The notes beneath the pieces were generated by a model, which was not told where the DNA came from, did no database searches, and saw only the letters and a list, made by a program, of their open reading frames with translations. Of a DNA stretch of 63,046 nt, positions 45,680 through 58,500 are shown one piece after another. Within the stretch, counting starts at the first letter, position 1, and each line of letters starts with the position of its first letter. The stretch is from Diplocarpon mali (taxonomy: Eukaryota > Ascomycota > Leotiomycetes > Helotiales > Drepanopezizaceae), in NCBI GenBank assembly GCA_024741835.1, contig JAENRP010000200.1:14564-77609 (forward strand), read 5' to 3'. Both the position numbers and the translations under genes were made by a program.

Positions 45680-48600
45680 AAAATGAAACTAGTAAAACAA
45701 ATAAGCTATAGAATTGCAAAAAACAATTAAAAATAGTACTAACTTAGATATTAATTTTCCTTAGTTCTCTTTAAAGGGCAGGGAGACCTATTACTAGATA
45801 ATACTCTCTTTGCTAAACGACCACTTCTTCTTATAGTATCGCTATTAGTATCCGATGAGATAGGTCTTAGTATAGCAGGAGCTTTAGTAGTTTAGGCAGA
45901 TGCTAGTATACTTTAGCAGCTTCTACTAATAGGGAGAGAGACTTATATAGTGGCGTCATTATTATCATTATCATTATTATCCTTAAGGGAATTATCGGTA
46001 ATAGAAGAGGAGGAGGCAGGAGATTCTATAGATACTACTTCCTTAGCCTTGCCCTTTGCTAAATCAAGTTGCAAGCTAGGCCTAGGAGTTATATTAGGTA
46101 TCTTTGTATAGGGTTTCTTAGTGCTATACTTCTTAAATAAAATCGTCTTATCAATTATATTATTAGCTTTAATATTATCATCTATATCTTTAGTCTTTAT
46201 CTAAGACTTATTGCTATACAACTATAGCTTTAGTTATTAAACCAGCTTCTAAGTACTAGTAAAATCTTTAAAAAGTTCTTATTTATACTTCTTCAAATAT
46301 ATTATTAGCTAAAATATATCTTTTGCAAACAAATCCTTTATAGTTATTACTACTAATAGATTATTCTATAGTTATCTTCCTATAAGAGCATCTAATAATA
46401 GGCCACCTTTTATTATATAGAGTATTGCCTGAAATTTGGCAGATGATTCTCCTATAATACTCTATTTAGCTATTCTAAGTCACTTTATATTAATAGCATT
46501 AATTAAGAAATCATTCAAGTCCATTCCATTCTTAAGAGCTTTATTCCTAACGACTTTAATATAATTATTACTAATTATTAAGAACCCTCCTTTGCTTAAT
46601 TCCCGATTCGACTTAAGGTTAATAAATGTTCCTTATCTTATAAATATAGAAAAAGGCGTAGTTTCATTAGAGATATACTTATTTAAAAGAGTCTTTTCTT
46701 TAGTATTCAGTTCTTTCTATTATACCGCCTTTTGTACTAAGTTTAAGGAAATCCACTACGCATTTTTAGGATAGTAGGGTATGAGAGTAGATGACTTATA
46801 AGACTTTTACTATATAGCAAATTGCCTTATCGATCGTTTAGCAATAGGAATCATATAATAGTCAAGGGTTCTATTATTAAGTGTAATAACCTATAAGCCC
46901 AGCCTAAGAGTTAATCTAACGAATCTTGTATTAGTATTAATCTTAATTAATACTACTATTATATAGTAGTCAATTCCTATAAACTATACTAATTTAAGGT
47001 AGGCTACTAGCTTATATAAAGAATTATAGCAAGTTAATAGTACTTTTAAATATAATCTATAATGCATTCGCAGAGTCTATTATATTAGACTATATATTAT
47101 ATTATAGAGAAAGGCAGAAGGGGGCGATGATTTCTTATTTAAAGGGCAGAAATAATATCTATATATTATTACCTCTTCTTATATTAAAGTCACAAACGAA
47201 CTCTTCTTACAAATACTATAGCCTTATATACGCACTACGCTTAAGAATGCGCAATTAAATAGTTTAAGCATATTTAAAAAACCTTTACTATAGAGTGATA
47301 TAAAATCATCTAAGGTTAGTATGAACTTATATTAGGCAAGGGTCTAGGAGATATTATAGAATAATTTTAAAGCCTTAAGTGCTACCTTAAATTTCGCAAA
47401 ACCTAATAATATATCTTTCTTAATCTAGTTAGCTATTCTACTACTACTAGCCACGATTGCATAATTTCTAAGATATAATAAGAACAAAGTTAAGTCAGGT
47501 GTAATACAGAATTTATATATATTAAAGGAGACTTGTTTATTAGTTAGAGATAATATTGCTAATCTATAGTATTATATATATTATCGTTTATAAAGAGTAT
47601 AAAATTTTTCAAGACTAAAGTCTTTAAATATTCCTATTACAAATCTGCTTAGTTGTATCTTTATCTTTAGCGTTACTATAATCTTAAATCTATTGCTATA
47701 TTATAGTATTATCTTAATATTAAAGGGGACTCTATAGTATTCTATAGAAATAATTATTATACTATCCTCTATCTTTTCTTTAAGAATATAGTAATCACCT
47801 TTCAACTTCTTATAGTTAATGAAAAACTGTATAATATTATCTGCTAAAAACTTGTCTTATTATAGCTTTATAATCTATTTGATAGCTCTTGCTATTGCTT
47901 CTTATGCTAATAAAACTTCTCTTTGGTTTTCCTTCTTTAAACGCTTTATTATAGACTTATAGAATTTTAAAATAAACTTTTATAAGTCCTTAAGGAAAGA
48001 TTGTATAATATCTGCGATATCCTTCTTAGTATTATTAAAAATTTCTAAGATATTAGTAATAGTGCTCTCTTCTTTATTTGACAAATCTTTTTCTAAGTTT
48101 ATAATATTATATGCGCTAACCTATAGGCTAGGCTTGCGACTTAATTTATTTGCTACTAGTGTTTGAGGTATTTTAAGTATTTTTAAGGATAGTGATTCAA
48201 ACTTATCTAAGTCTAATGATTTAGGGTTATAATAGTTAGCAGTCTGTGTTTCTAGTATTATAGGTACCTTATATTTAAGGACCTTTTTATTATATACTAA
48301 TTCTACTTATAGGCCGGGCCTGTAAGTCAACTTTTCTTTATCAGTTAGTTCTACTAGAGGTAATAGCATTTTCTAAGCAGTAGGAACTATAAATTCCTAT
48401 CTTTCTATTTTATTATTAAAATAGTTTATAATATACTTAATAAGATAGATCATCTTTTCTTTTATAATAAGTAGACCGTATTATAACTATTATAGGCTAA
48501 GCGTATCTAAAACAGTTTGGTTAAAGAGTGTAAGATTATTATACTAGGCAGGGCTGTCCTTTATAGTTTGAATAGTAGAGTATATAATAGTACTTGAGAA

Positions 48601-49260
48601 TTTAATAAATTTTCTACTTTGTGTACTATTTCCCTATAACTTCTTTATGCCTTTTTAGATAGTGAAATAATTCAATACCTATATGGCTTTAGCTACTAGT
48701 TAGTACGTTTTAAAAATCTTACTAAGTCCCTATAGAGTATTATTCGCAGTAATATCATTTATAAAGTGGCTTCGAAAGAGCGTTCTATATATTCTACTTA
48801 TAAACTGTATCAGTCTTTTCATATACTCATTTTTCTTATCTTAGTTCTTTTAAAATAAGTCAATCGAATTAGTATACCCTTAATACTCTTATAAAAACTT
48901 TTCATAATTAATACCTTTGCCTTAGAGTTCCTTATTTAAAAAATCATTAAAATCCAAGAATCCTTCCTTAATAGTAGAAATTCTATAGTTAAGCACCTTA
49001 ATAGATAAATTCAGGAATACCTACTATTTGGTCTTACCTAATGTTCTATAAGTGCTTACTATATCTTTTAATAATCTTAATAATTTGCTATCCTATAAGA
49101 ACCCTCCCTCTAATATTAGTTCATTATTAGTAGTACTTAAGGACTTGCTGCCTAAGGCAATAACTGATATATTCTTCTTAGGTATGGCCTTTTTACTTAT
49201 GGTTAATAGTATTATAATGAATTATTTAATAGGGGAAGTAGCTTTAAATAAAGAGATGAT
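45680..49260 (-). pseudogene. G2 accessory ORF Y, unknown function
   Basis: The minus strand from about 49,250 stays in one frame for over 1,000 codons if TAG/TAA are read as mutated Trp/Gln. It includes IVSTYRTLGKTK, FLDFNDFLNKEL, GKGINYEKFL, QFISRIYRTLFRSHFINDI and VLLA-EAIARAIK followed by NIIQFFINYKKLKGDYYI. It is clearly related to ORF X (53095-49750), sharing the order STY..LG, FNDFL..EL..KGI and A..AIKW...NII.FF.NYK. I recognise no protease, polymerase, integrase or envelope motif. It could be a duplicated structural or accessory gene. Copies of the dispersed motif lie at 48303, 48117, 46886 and 45653. Confidence 0.5.
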
Positions 49261-49750
49261 TATTTAAGAAAGATTAATAATATAGTAGGCTTATACTTAA
49301 AAAGATTAATAATAGAAAGATAATAGTAGTAGTGCTAATATTATAGGTCTAGTAGGGTTAAAAAGAGAAGTAAAAAAAAGTAAAATCGTAGTGCAGGAAG
49401 AGGCTTATTTATAGAGTTTAGAATTGCGCTAGTATATAAAGGAAAAGTGGGTATAATAAGCTTGGAAGTAGGAATAAAAGTAGGGTATGATATATATAAG
49501 GACCTACAATTAGTAAATGATAATTCTTTAAAGGTAAGGATGATATTTTAAAGGTAAGCGTTAGAAAGTTGCATATAAAGGAAATAATTAAAGGGTAGAT
49601 TATATAAAGAATGAAGTAGAGTAAAGAATATATATAGAATAGAATAATAAATAGAGAATAAAGAGGTGTAGGTATATAGAAAGTAGATAATCTTAAAAAA
49701 ATTCAATATTTAATTTACAATTTCTTTAAATGGTTTTTAAGAAGGGGGTA
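49261..49750. other. Low-complexity spacer between ORFs X and Y of G2
   Basis: Extremely AT-rich DNA with purine-rich plus strand and no readable frame. It probably separates the two accessory ORFs (leader of Y). Confidence 0.4.
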
Positions 49751-52700
49751 GACTATAATTCTCTAGATTAAGTCGACTTAATTGTTAGTTCTATTATTAC
49801 TTTGGAGTCTTCTTCTCTTGCGTTAGTTCTTATTTCTTAGCAATTTCTCAACTTTAGGGACCTCTCTTAAAGGATCTTCTATTAGTACTCTTAGATTTGG
49901 TGACCGAGGTTCATCCGAACCTTCTTATAGGCTTAAGCCAGCCGAGTCCAACCTCACTCGTAGGCCAGGCTTATAAGTCAGTCTTAGCGTTTCTAAGCTT
50001 AAGGGTAAAAACAGGGGATTGGTTCCTAAATCAAGGTCTAATACTATACTAGAGTCTCGGTTCGTCTCTTTTCCGAATTTTCTTATAATAATGCTTTTAT
50101 TAATTAGTATATTAGGCTTTTAGATAGCATTTACTTTATTATACTATCCCTAAGACTTAAGTCTATAAAGAAGCGACTTAGTATTTATAACGTTTGTCTA
50201 GGCCTTAATAAAGGTATTAAAGAGCTTTTGATTATATTCTATAAGGTAGATTTTCAATTTATCTTTATTAAGAAGAAATAACTTTTATACTTCGATTATA
50301 ACTGATAGATCTATCTAAGAGCATTAACTAATAATAGCTTTAGAGAGGCTACTGCAGTTCTTAAGATGAAAAGCTGCCTTAAAAGGTGCAGTAGTTCTGC
50401 TTGTATTAATCTATTAAAGTACTAGAGGTTACTTTAAAGTAGAAATTGAAAAGATAAAATCGGAGATTTAAGTCTTATTTTCTAAGGTATTCTTATTAAA
50501 GATAGCTATATAGTTATTATAAAAGGCTATAAAACCACTAGTCTTATAAGAATTGTTTAAAAGCATTTTAAGAAGGTGTTTCTATTTTATTATTATTATA
50601 ATTGGATTACTATTATTAGTAATAGGTCGTAAGATCTCCTTTCGCTTTAACTTTGCGATTATTTAAGCTAGTTGAGATTTTGAACTAAGTGCCTAGGAAG
50701 TCCATTGACTTATCTTCTTTGCAGATGGAGTGAGTTTTATAATCGATTAAGAGCCAACCTACCTATTAAGGCTTTTAAAAGCTGGCCTTTATCCAATTAG
50801 TAGGATCTGATAATCTAAGACTTACTTTTTAATAAAATTGACTTATGGGCCAGGACTGCAAGTGAAAATCGGAATTTCTTTATTAGTAGTACTTATATCT
50901 CTTTTTATTAAAACAATTTAATTATAAAGACTAAGGCCAATTAATTAAGGAGGTTCAAGGTAGGCTATAAGCTAATAGGCTCCTTTACTTTTCACTATTA
51001 TAGCTAAGAGGTAAAGTCTATAATATATTCAAAGGACTTATTAAGTAAGGCTGAATATTATATTATAAAGAAAATAAGAAGGTATAAAGGTTGCATTATC
51101 CATAGGGTAGAAGTGATAAAGGTATATCTTTACTTCTTATCTTATAATAGAGAGGAATATACTTATAAAAGCACTATTATTAGTAGTAAAATTATTAGTT
51201 AGGAAGCGGCATCTGAAGGGTTTAGGCATTATAATTGACCCTTCTTCCTTTATTTCCTCTTGCTATTTATTGCTTAATAATATTGAAAAGAAAGAATTGT
51301 TCTATTTAATCGGCTCTAATGCCTTTAAGGCTTTAGGATCAGCTTTGAATTTTGCAGCACTTAAAGATGCTTCTATTATTAATAGGTTAGATTTGCGTAT
51401 CCTTAAAGAGATAAAGAACTGATTATTAAAGTGGATTAGAAAAAGATCGATATCTTCTACTATATAGAGAAGTTTAAGGTATTTAATAGTTTTATTAATA
51501 TCAAATCCTTTATAATTAAGACTATAGTAAACCGAAAGAGAGCAAATATAAAGGTTGCAAAGTCTTTTCCCTTCGATCCTTATATTAGGAAGATACTATT
51601 AAAAGTAAGTCTTTATTGCAAAGGATACTTGAATATTATATTATTCTTTAAGCTTAAGGTTGAGAATGACCGATTAAGGCATATTGCTACAATTACAAAT
51701 ATCTTAATTAATAGATTCCTCTTTGCATTCTCTTTCTTATAAGATAAAATAGTCTTGCTTAGCATCTAAGAGACTAGGTTCTTGACTTTTGTAATTATTA
51801 AAGAATTAAATAATATTTATAAAAGCGAACTTGTTTAAGATAAGCTATTGAATCTATTTAACGGCTCTTTTAGTTGTTTCTAAAGTAGTAGGAATAGGGT
51901 CTTCTCTTATATTATCGTTTCTAAAACGGTTATATATAGATATAAAGAAGTTAAGAACTAGCTCTTTTAAATTATTAAAGAAGGAGTTTAAGCAAGCGCA
52001 CAATCCTTTGGTTTTAAATTGCAAATTAGCTAAAGTGGCTATCGAACGATCTATCCTTTTTAAAAGTTAAGCTAAAATAGGTCGTTTAGCTAAAGGAAAG
52101 TCCTTTAAAGATTTTGAAAATTCTAAAGAGGCTGCATTAAGCGTTTGGGCAGTTTGTTTAGCAGTAGTTTCTAGAATTATTTCGGCAAAAGGCAGGTTGG
52201 GTCTAGTTTTAAAATTCTTATTTCTAACTCTTAGTTTAGGACTGCGAGTTAAATTATATAGTTTAGCACTTATTATATCTTTAGATTAAGAAGCGAATTT
52301 TAAAGTAGGCTTGATTATAAATAACTAATTCCCTTCTTTATTATTAAAGAAATCTTATCTAAACCCTATTATAAGAGTTTAGTTCTCTTTTAAAATAAGC
52401 AAACTATAAGCAAAAGTATAGAGCCCTAGTATATTAATAATAGTACTATTAGGTAGGGTAATATCTATAGCCCAATTTGATCTTTTTATAGCCTTATTAG
52501 CTGCTATAAGTACTATATTAGATAGGCCTATAAATCTATAACTATGAATTCGATTGCCTTAGAATTTTGCTACTCCTTCTTAAATGATAAAGAAATTAAG
52601 AATCTAAATAGCTTAAGCGGTAGGAGTGTTTTCTTTAAGAATTTTTAATAATACTTGTCTTTTATTATTAGAATTAATATTTATTAAGAAGCGCAAATGA

Positions 52701-53095
52701 AATAGGAGTCTTCTCTTATTAGTGGCTAAATTATCTAGTTATTAAATAGATTCTTCTCTTTTATCTTAATCCATTTTAAAAGTATTAGCTAAGGTTATAT
52801 ATTAATTTGCGTCGGCCAAGAATTCCTCTTTAGAGATTCCCTTTAGTCTTAATTCTTCAGTTAGGAAGTCGTTAAATTAGAGAATTCCAAGGGCTACTTA
52901 AGTTGAAAGGTTGCTAATAGCATTCGCGTAAGCTAAAAGGAGTTTTTATTACTCTATATCTCCTAAGGCTGCGTAGGTCGATTTGAAGCTCTCTAACGAT
53001 ATAATAGCTCTACTATCCTAAGAGAAGTTTATAACTAGTGCTTATTTATCTCCTATTATAATAGATAAAACCATTTATAAGTTCTTTAAAGGCAT
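49750..53095 (-). pseudogene. G2 accessory ORF X, unknown function
   Basis: It starts with the ATG at 53095 (minus): MPLKNL, then VLSIIIGDK, FKSTYAALGDIE, KLLLAYANAISNLST, FNDFLTEELRLKGISKEEFL, RSNWAIDITLPNSTIINILG and, further on, NSFFNNLKELVLNFFISIYN. The frame runs long when mutated stops are ignored. It follows the integrase of G2 on the same strand and is paralogous to ORF Y. No known domain is seen; W-rich positions (now TAG) and alternating hydrophobic and charged stretches are the main features. Motif copies lie at 52224, 50838 and 49953/49922. It might be structural (capsid-like), but that is speculation. Confidence 0.5.
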
Positions 53096-53429
53096 ATTAC
53101 TTATAAAAGATAGGTAGTATAAATAAGAGAGTTTAATAAGGTATAAGAATTAAAAGGGCATATAAGCTGCAATAGGTTTGCTATATATATATTAAGGAAA
53201 TTGGACTTTTTATTTATTATTCAAAGAAAGTAATAAGAATATTATAATTAAAGGCTAATATTAAAAATATAAAATAAGTTAGAGCAAGTAAGAATTTAAA
53301 GTGATCTTAAAAGATCTATATCTTAAATAATAAAGGAGGCGACCTTATTGAAAATGTAAAAACAAGGATTAAAGGGAGGTAAGACAATTAATAGGCTAGG
53401 AAATTATTTAGTATTCCTACTTACATTCT

Positions 53430-56400
53430 TTAGATATTTTAGGAATAATAACTTAAGGTTGCAATTAGTTAGGTATTTTAACATTCTTCACTTGTAAGAC
53501 TAGCTTATAGGTTAAATTGGAAAAATCTTAGTCTTTATCTAAGGGTTCAAAATTGCTTATATCGCTATCGGTTCCTATAGAGGATTCGGAGGTTATATCA
53601 ATTTCTAATTCGTCTTCTAAGGGGAATAAGGTCTAGTTATATTAATAAAAGCGCTTTAGTCGGTTGGCTGCAAAGGTTCCTTTGATATCGATTCTATTAA
53701 GTTCCTAAAAAGAATAGTATCCCTTTTCTTTCTACTTAGATTTAACCTTAAATAGACTAAGCTATTAATAGTTAAATTTAGTATTTACTAATATATTAAT
53801 ACTTCTTATAATATTATAGACTAGGATAAGATCATCTTTTTAAATAGGGTGCGTTTTAAGTACTTTAAAAGTAGCCTACGCTTCCTTAGCTTTTTCCTAA
53901 TATCGTTTCTTTTATAGAATGATTTCCTTTATATCTATATCTTAAAGCTTAAGTTGTTAGCATCTTATTGCAAGTAAATTAGAATAGTTCTAAATTTGAC
54001 TATAGTTGAATAATCTTTAAATAGGCTATTAGGATTTAAGAGGGAGCTGTGCCTCTTTACTATAGATAAGGAAGAATGGTATAATTCCGGTCGGTTTATA
54101 AATTATCATTTGATAAGCAAAGAGTATTTTATAAAAGCGTTTTATCTAATCCTTAAATCCTTTGCGAGTAACTTTAGATAGACTATTAAGAATATTATAG
54201 TATTCTTATTCTACTACTCTATTAGCTTTCGAGTTGTACGCTAAGATTTGAACCTATTTGATACTATATTTTCGTAAGAAAGCTTTAACTACTCCTTTGT
54301 TTTTAAAGCCTTTATTAATAGTTAATCTGCCAAAAAGTCTATAGCGATAGACTACATCTTCTTAAAGGAACTTTATAATAGATTCAAAGTTAGTAGATCT
54401 TAAAGGTCGTCCTTTAGGCTATCTTAATAGGTCTTCCTTTATTAAAATAAAATATATTATCCTATTCTTAATAGTTAGTACTTATATAATATCAAGGCTG
54501 ACTTTATAGAAAAGGCCTAATAGCTAGGTTAAGAATAAGGGATTTTCCTTATAATTAGGTTTTTATTTCTAATAGGGGATGCAACTCTTTATAAAAGCTT
54601 TATAGTCCTTAAAAGAGCCTTTTTAAAAGAATTTTCTTAAGAGTTAGTGGTAAGTGGACTTAGCTCCTTAGTAGCCAGTTTCCTTATAAATATTCTAGAT
54701 AGCCTTAGCCCTTAGTTTTTCATTATCTAAGTAAAGTTATATAAGGAATAAGTTATTGCTCCTTTTAAATAATCGTCTTCCTTATACTAAATAAATCAGA
54801 GCTTTAGCTTTGAATTTCTAAAAATCCTTAAGAGCAACCGTCTTTAGTTGTTTAAGCGTAATTAAAAACTTTGCGATTTCTTTAGAATCACCTAAGTAGT
54901 TAGGTAATAAAATTCTCTTATTTGATTTATAGGCTAGGCTCGCGAGTCGAATCCCTTTAAGGCGATATATTAATAGATAACTAACTTCGTTTTCTACCCA
55001 CTTATTAATATCTATTTCATCTTCTTTAATCAAATTAGAGGGGTAGGGCTGAGTTCTTCTTAAAAGGCCGTCGGCGGCGGTGTTTTTTATTCTTAGAATA
55101 TATTTGACTTTAAAGTCTATTAGTCTTATTTAAGCAATCTATTTCATTAGCAAGGCTTTTAGTAGGTCACTTATAGCTTTATTCAATTATTCTACTAGCA
55201 CTTTAGCATCGGTTTTAAGAATGAAGTAAGTATTATAAAGGTCGCTTCTTATCTTTTTCATCGCCTTTAAGGTGCCTTTACATTCCTATTTAATAGTATT
55301 ATACTTTATCTTTATTAGATTCTAAAGACCACTTTTAAAGCGAGCTAGATGTCTTTTCTATTAGCTATTAGCTTATTAAAGGATAGTACCCTATCTGATT
55401 AAGCTTATATCAACTATTAGTATAATTGGCCTAGCGTTAGCTCTATAGTCTATTTTAATTAGATAAGGCGCTTTAAGCAACGCTTGCTTTAGTTGTTTTA
55501 TAGCCTCCATTTAGGGTTTCTCCTACTAAAACTCAGCCCCTTTTTAAAATAAGGAGTAAATAAGTACTACCTTTTTAGCGAAATCCTTGATCCAAATGCA
55601 ATAGTATACTACAACTCTAATAAATGCGCGAGCTTCTGCCATATTGTTATACCTCTTCCATTTGTCGATTTTAAGTACTTTAGCCTTCTAAGGACTTCGG
55701 CCATTAGAATTAGTAATAAAACTAATAATTTCTATTAATAGGAGATAGTATTATAACTTCGGACCAACTGTTGCTCCTACCCTTTCGAATTGTACAAGCA
55801 CTTAGTCCAAGTTCTATATATATTCTATTATAAATCGTTATATACCAAGGAGAACTTCTTTATAGTTATAGAATGATCTTAATCCTTTTACTCCTATATT
55901 ATCTATATAAGAGAGTGTAATATTAGGTATACAATCTACTAATATCTTATAAATTACTTAGATAAATTGAGCGATCGAATTTATAGCCCTTTAAGGTAAT
56001 CTTATTATCTAAAGTAGCTTAAAAGGGGTTTGAATTGCTATTATATCTTTTAATTTAATATTAAGAATGAATTGGTCATATCTAAAGAAGAAGTTAATAA
56101 AAGAGCTATAGGTTAATCCTGCGAATTCATTCGAAAATTCATCTATATTTAAAGGAACGTTAATATCTTTAATAGTTACTTAATTCATCTTTACTACTGC
56201 TATTATTAGTCTATAAGTTCCCTTCTCCTTCTTAATAACTAGGAACCATTTGTTCTTATAAAGGCTATTATAAAACTTAAGAATACCTTGCTTTAGCCTA
56301 TCCTTTAATATTTCGATTACCTTTTCTTAAAGAGCTTTAAGGACCTTAAATGTTTTCTCTTACTAGGCTTTATAAGGTATTATCTTAATCTTAATGTAAG

Positions 56401-58500
56401 GCGTGACCTCTTCTCGAATCTGGCTAAGTTCTATTTAATCAAAAGCTAAGGCGTCCTCTCGATTTATTAAGGTTTTATAAAGTAGTTCGCGTTCTTGCTC
56501 TATTAAGTCTTCTCTAATTTTTAGCATATCGAAATGTTCTTTTATTAGTCGATATCTAATAGGTTTATTAGAAAATCTGCCTATGATAAACTTATCGAAT
56601 TTGCTACCTAGCTTTGGAGGTCGAAGCTTCTTATCTTATTTAAACCAATTATCTAGTCCTCTAGGCTTTAAGCTGTTAAAGATTCCCTAATCTACTAGTT
56701 ATACTTTATCGGCCTTGCTTTTATATATAGTTCAAATATTAGCTAGTACTATACTTCTCTACTTCTTTCCTTTTTTATTAAATCCTATAAAACGATTTGA
56801 ATTTTCCTTTTTAAAAACAAATAAAAGATTTTCTAAGTTATCAATTTAAAGTGCGTAAATAGAAATGTTATTAGTAATTTTATTATTTTTCACTCGCGGG
56901 TCCGGCCTATAAGTGGTTTTTAGGTTTTTTAAAATAATTAGTAAATTGTTAAAATTTGTAAAATGAACTCTCTTCTCTACTTTATTTTTCTTTTTTCTTA
57001 ATTGTTAAGCTAATAAAACGCTAATTGCACTATTTTTCAAAATTTTAGATTTAACTCTTAAGTTAGGACTATAAGTTAAATCACTATTATTTAAAATCGA
57101 TAAACTCACCTTTCTTTTACTATAACTCCTTGCTAAGTGCCCTCCTTTACTAGTATTAAGCCTAGCCTTTATACTAGCTAATCGTTTCTCGAAACCTTAT
57201 TTTAGAATTCGGCTATATCTCTTATAATAACTATTTGTCCTTTTAAGGATTGATCTATATTCTAAAGGCTAGCTTTTATAAGCCTATCTTTAGGATAGTT
57301 AAATATTAGCTGAGATTTTAAAATAAAGGGTATTCTTAAAAGAATATCGTTTAAAGAATTCTCTATTATTAGAAAGTTAGTATAATTAATAATTTCTTTA
57401 ACTCTAACCTTTACGTTTTTTACCTATCTATCAAAATTGTATTTTAATTTAGAAATAGTTAAATAAATAAGGAGTCGATTGCTAACAATTATTAATTAAG
57501 CTATTTCTACTACTTTTCTAATTATTATATTAACTTCTAAACTATAATCGATTAGAGCCTTTGCTTTAACTAATTCTTCTATTAAACAAATAATAATAGG
57601 GCTTTTTATTACAATTGCTAAACAATTTCGATTGATATTCTAAGATATTAAAGCTATTACTATAATATTATAGTACCTTTAGGTTCCTTCGTTTTCTATA
57701 ATCTAAAGATATTTAATTAAAGCTAGGTGCTTCTTAGAGTTCTTTTATATTACAATTTCCATTTCCTTATTATTATTCAAATCTTTAAAGGCTATTAGGA
57801 TATACTTTCTTAGCACTTTATTAAAGCGTCTAATCAAATTAAATAAGTCTTTAAATGTAAGGTTAATTTGCTAAGCTATAATATTCTCTATAGCTTTCTC
57901 TATTGCGGTTAAACTAGCGTATTTGTTAACGAATTTTTCCTATTTTAATATCTGTCTCTTTCGCTTAAGGTCAAGGGTCTGTATAATAACTTTAACTTCT
58001 TAATCTTTAAGCTTAAAGCTATCTTCGTCTATTATATCTTTGATCAATTTGTCTGCTATATCGGCTTCATCCTTATCTACTGCAGTTTTAGATTATTAGG
58101 TGTCTTTTAGCATTTGGACTCTATATTAAGATTCCTAAGTTGCATATGCTAATTTCTGGACTTTGGCTAGTTTTATTAGTATTAGTAAAGTGGAAGATTT
58201 AAAAGGACGCTAAGAATTCCAAGGGTTCTTAGATATAAAAGCAGTATTAATATCGGCTGAAACATTATTATTAACCTATCTTAAGATAGAGATGCCTTTA
58301 ACTTCTATAGCTATTTAATTAGAAGCTAGGTCCTTAAGAACTCCCTTAAGTAGATTGCTAGTTAGACCTATATATATATAAGTTAGGATTTTAGCATTTA
58401 TATTTATAATATGCTATTATTTAACTAAATTCTTATCCTATTTTATACTATATATTATCGTTTAAATAGTTTATAACTATAAGCGATTCTAGTACTTTTT
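53430..58500 (-). pseudogene. G2 pol: reverse transcriptase, RNase H, integrase
   Basis: The minus strand reads as gypsy-type pol. Reverse transcriptase is at about 56.6-55.7 kb (KIKIIPYKA, NKWFLVIKKEKGTYRLI, FRYDQFILNIKLKDI, LSYIDNIGVKG, the last being the Y-I-D-D box with the second Asp changed). RNase H follows with KIDYRANARPIILIVDISLI, the KYNTIKEC-like box and KNTAADGLLRRTQPYPS at its end. Integrase occupies about 54.9-53.7 kb (GAKSTYH, AFIKSCIPY, VSLDII-VLTIKNRII, RYRLFGRLTINKGFKNKGVV, AYNSKANRVVE). This order (RT before IN) is the Ty3/gypsy order. The C-terminus near 53,500 ends in an acidic stretch and a motif copy. No chromodomain was recognised. Heavily mutated. Confidence 0.8.

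Noticed and set aside
45680..53095. Interpretation of the accessory block as an envelope gene (errantivirus-like)
   Set aside because: No signal peptide, furin-like site or membrane anchor is visible, and there are two related ORFs, each much longer than typical env.
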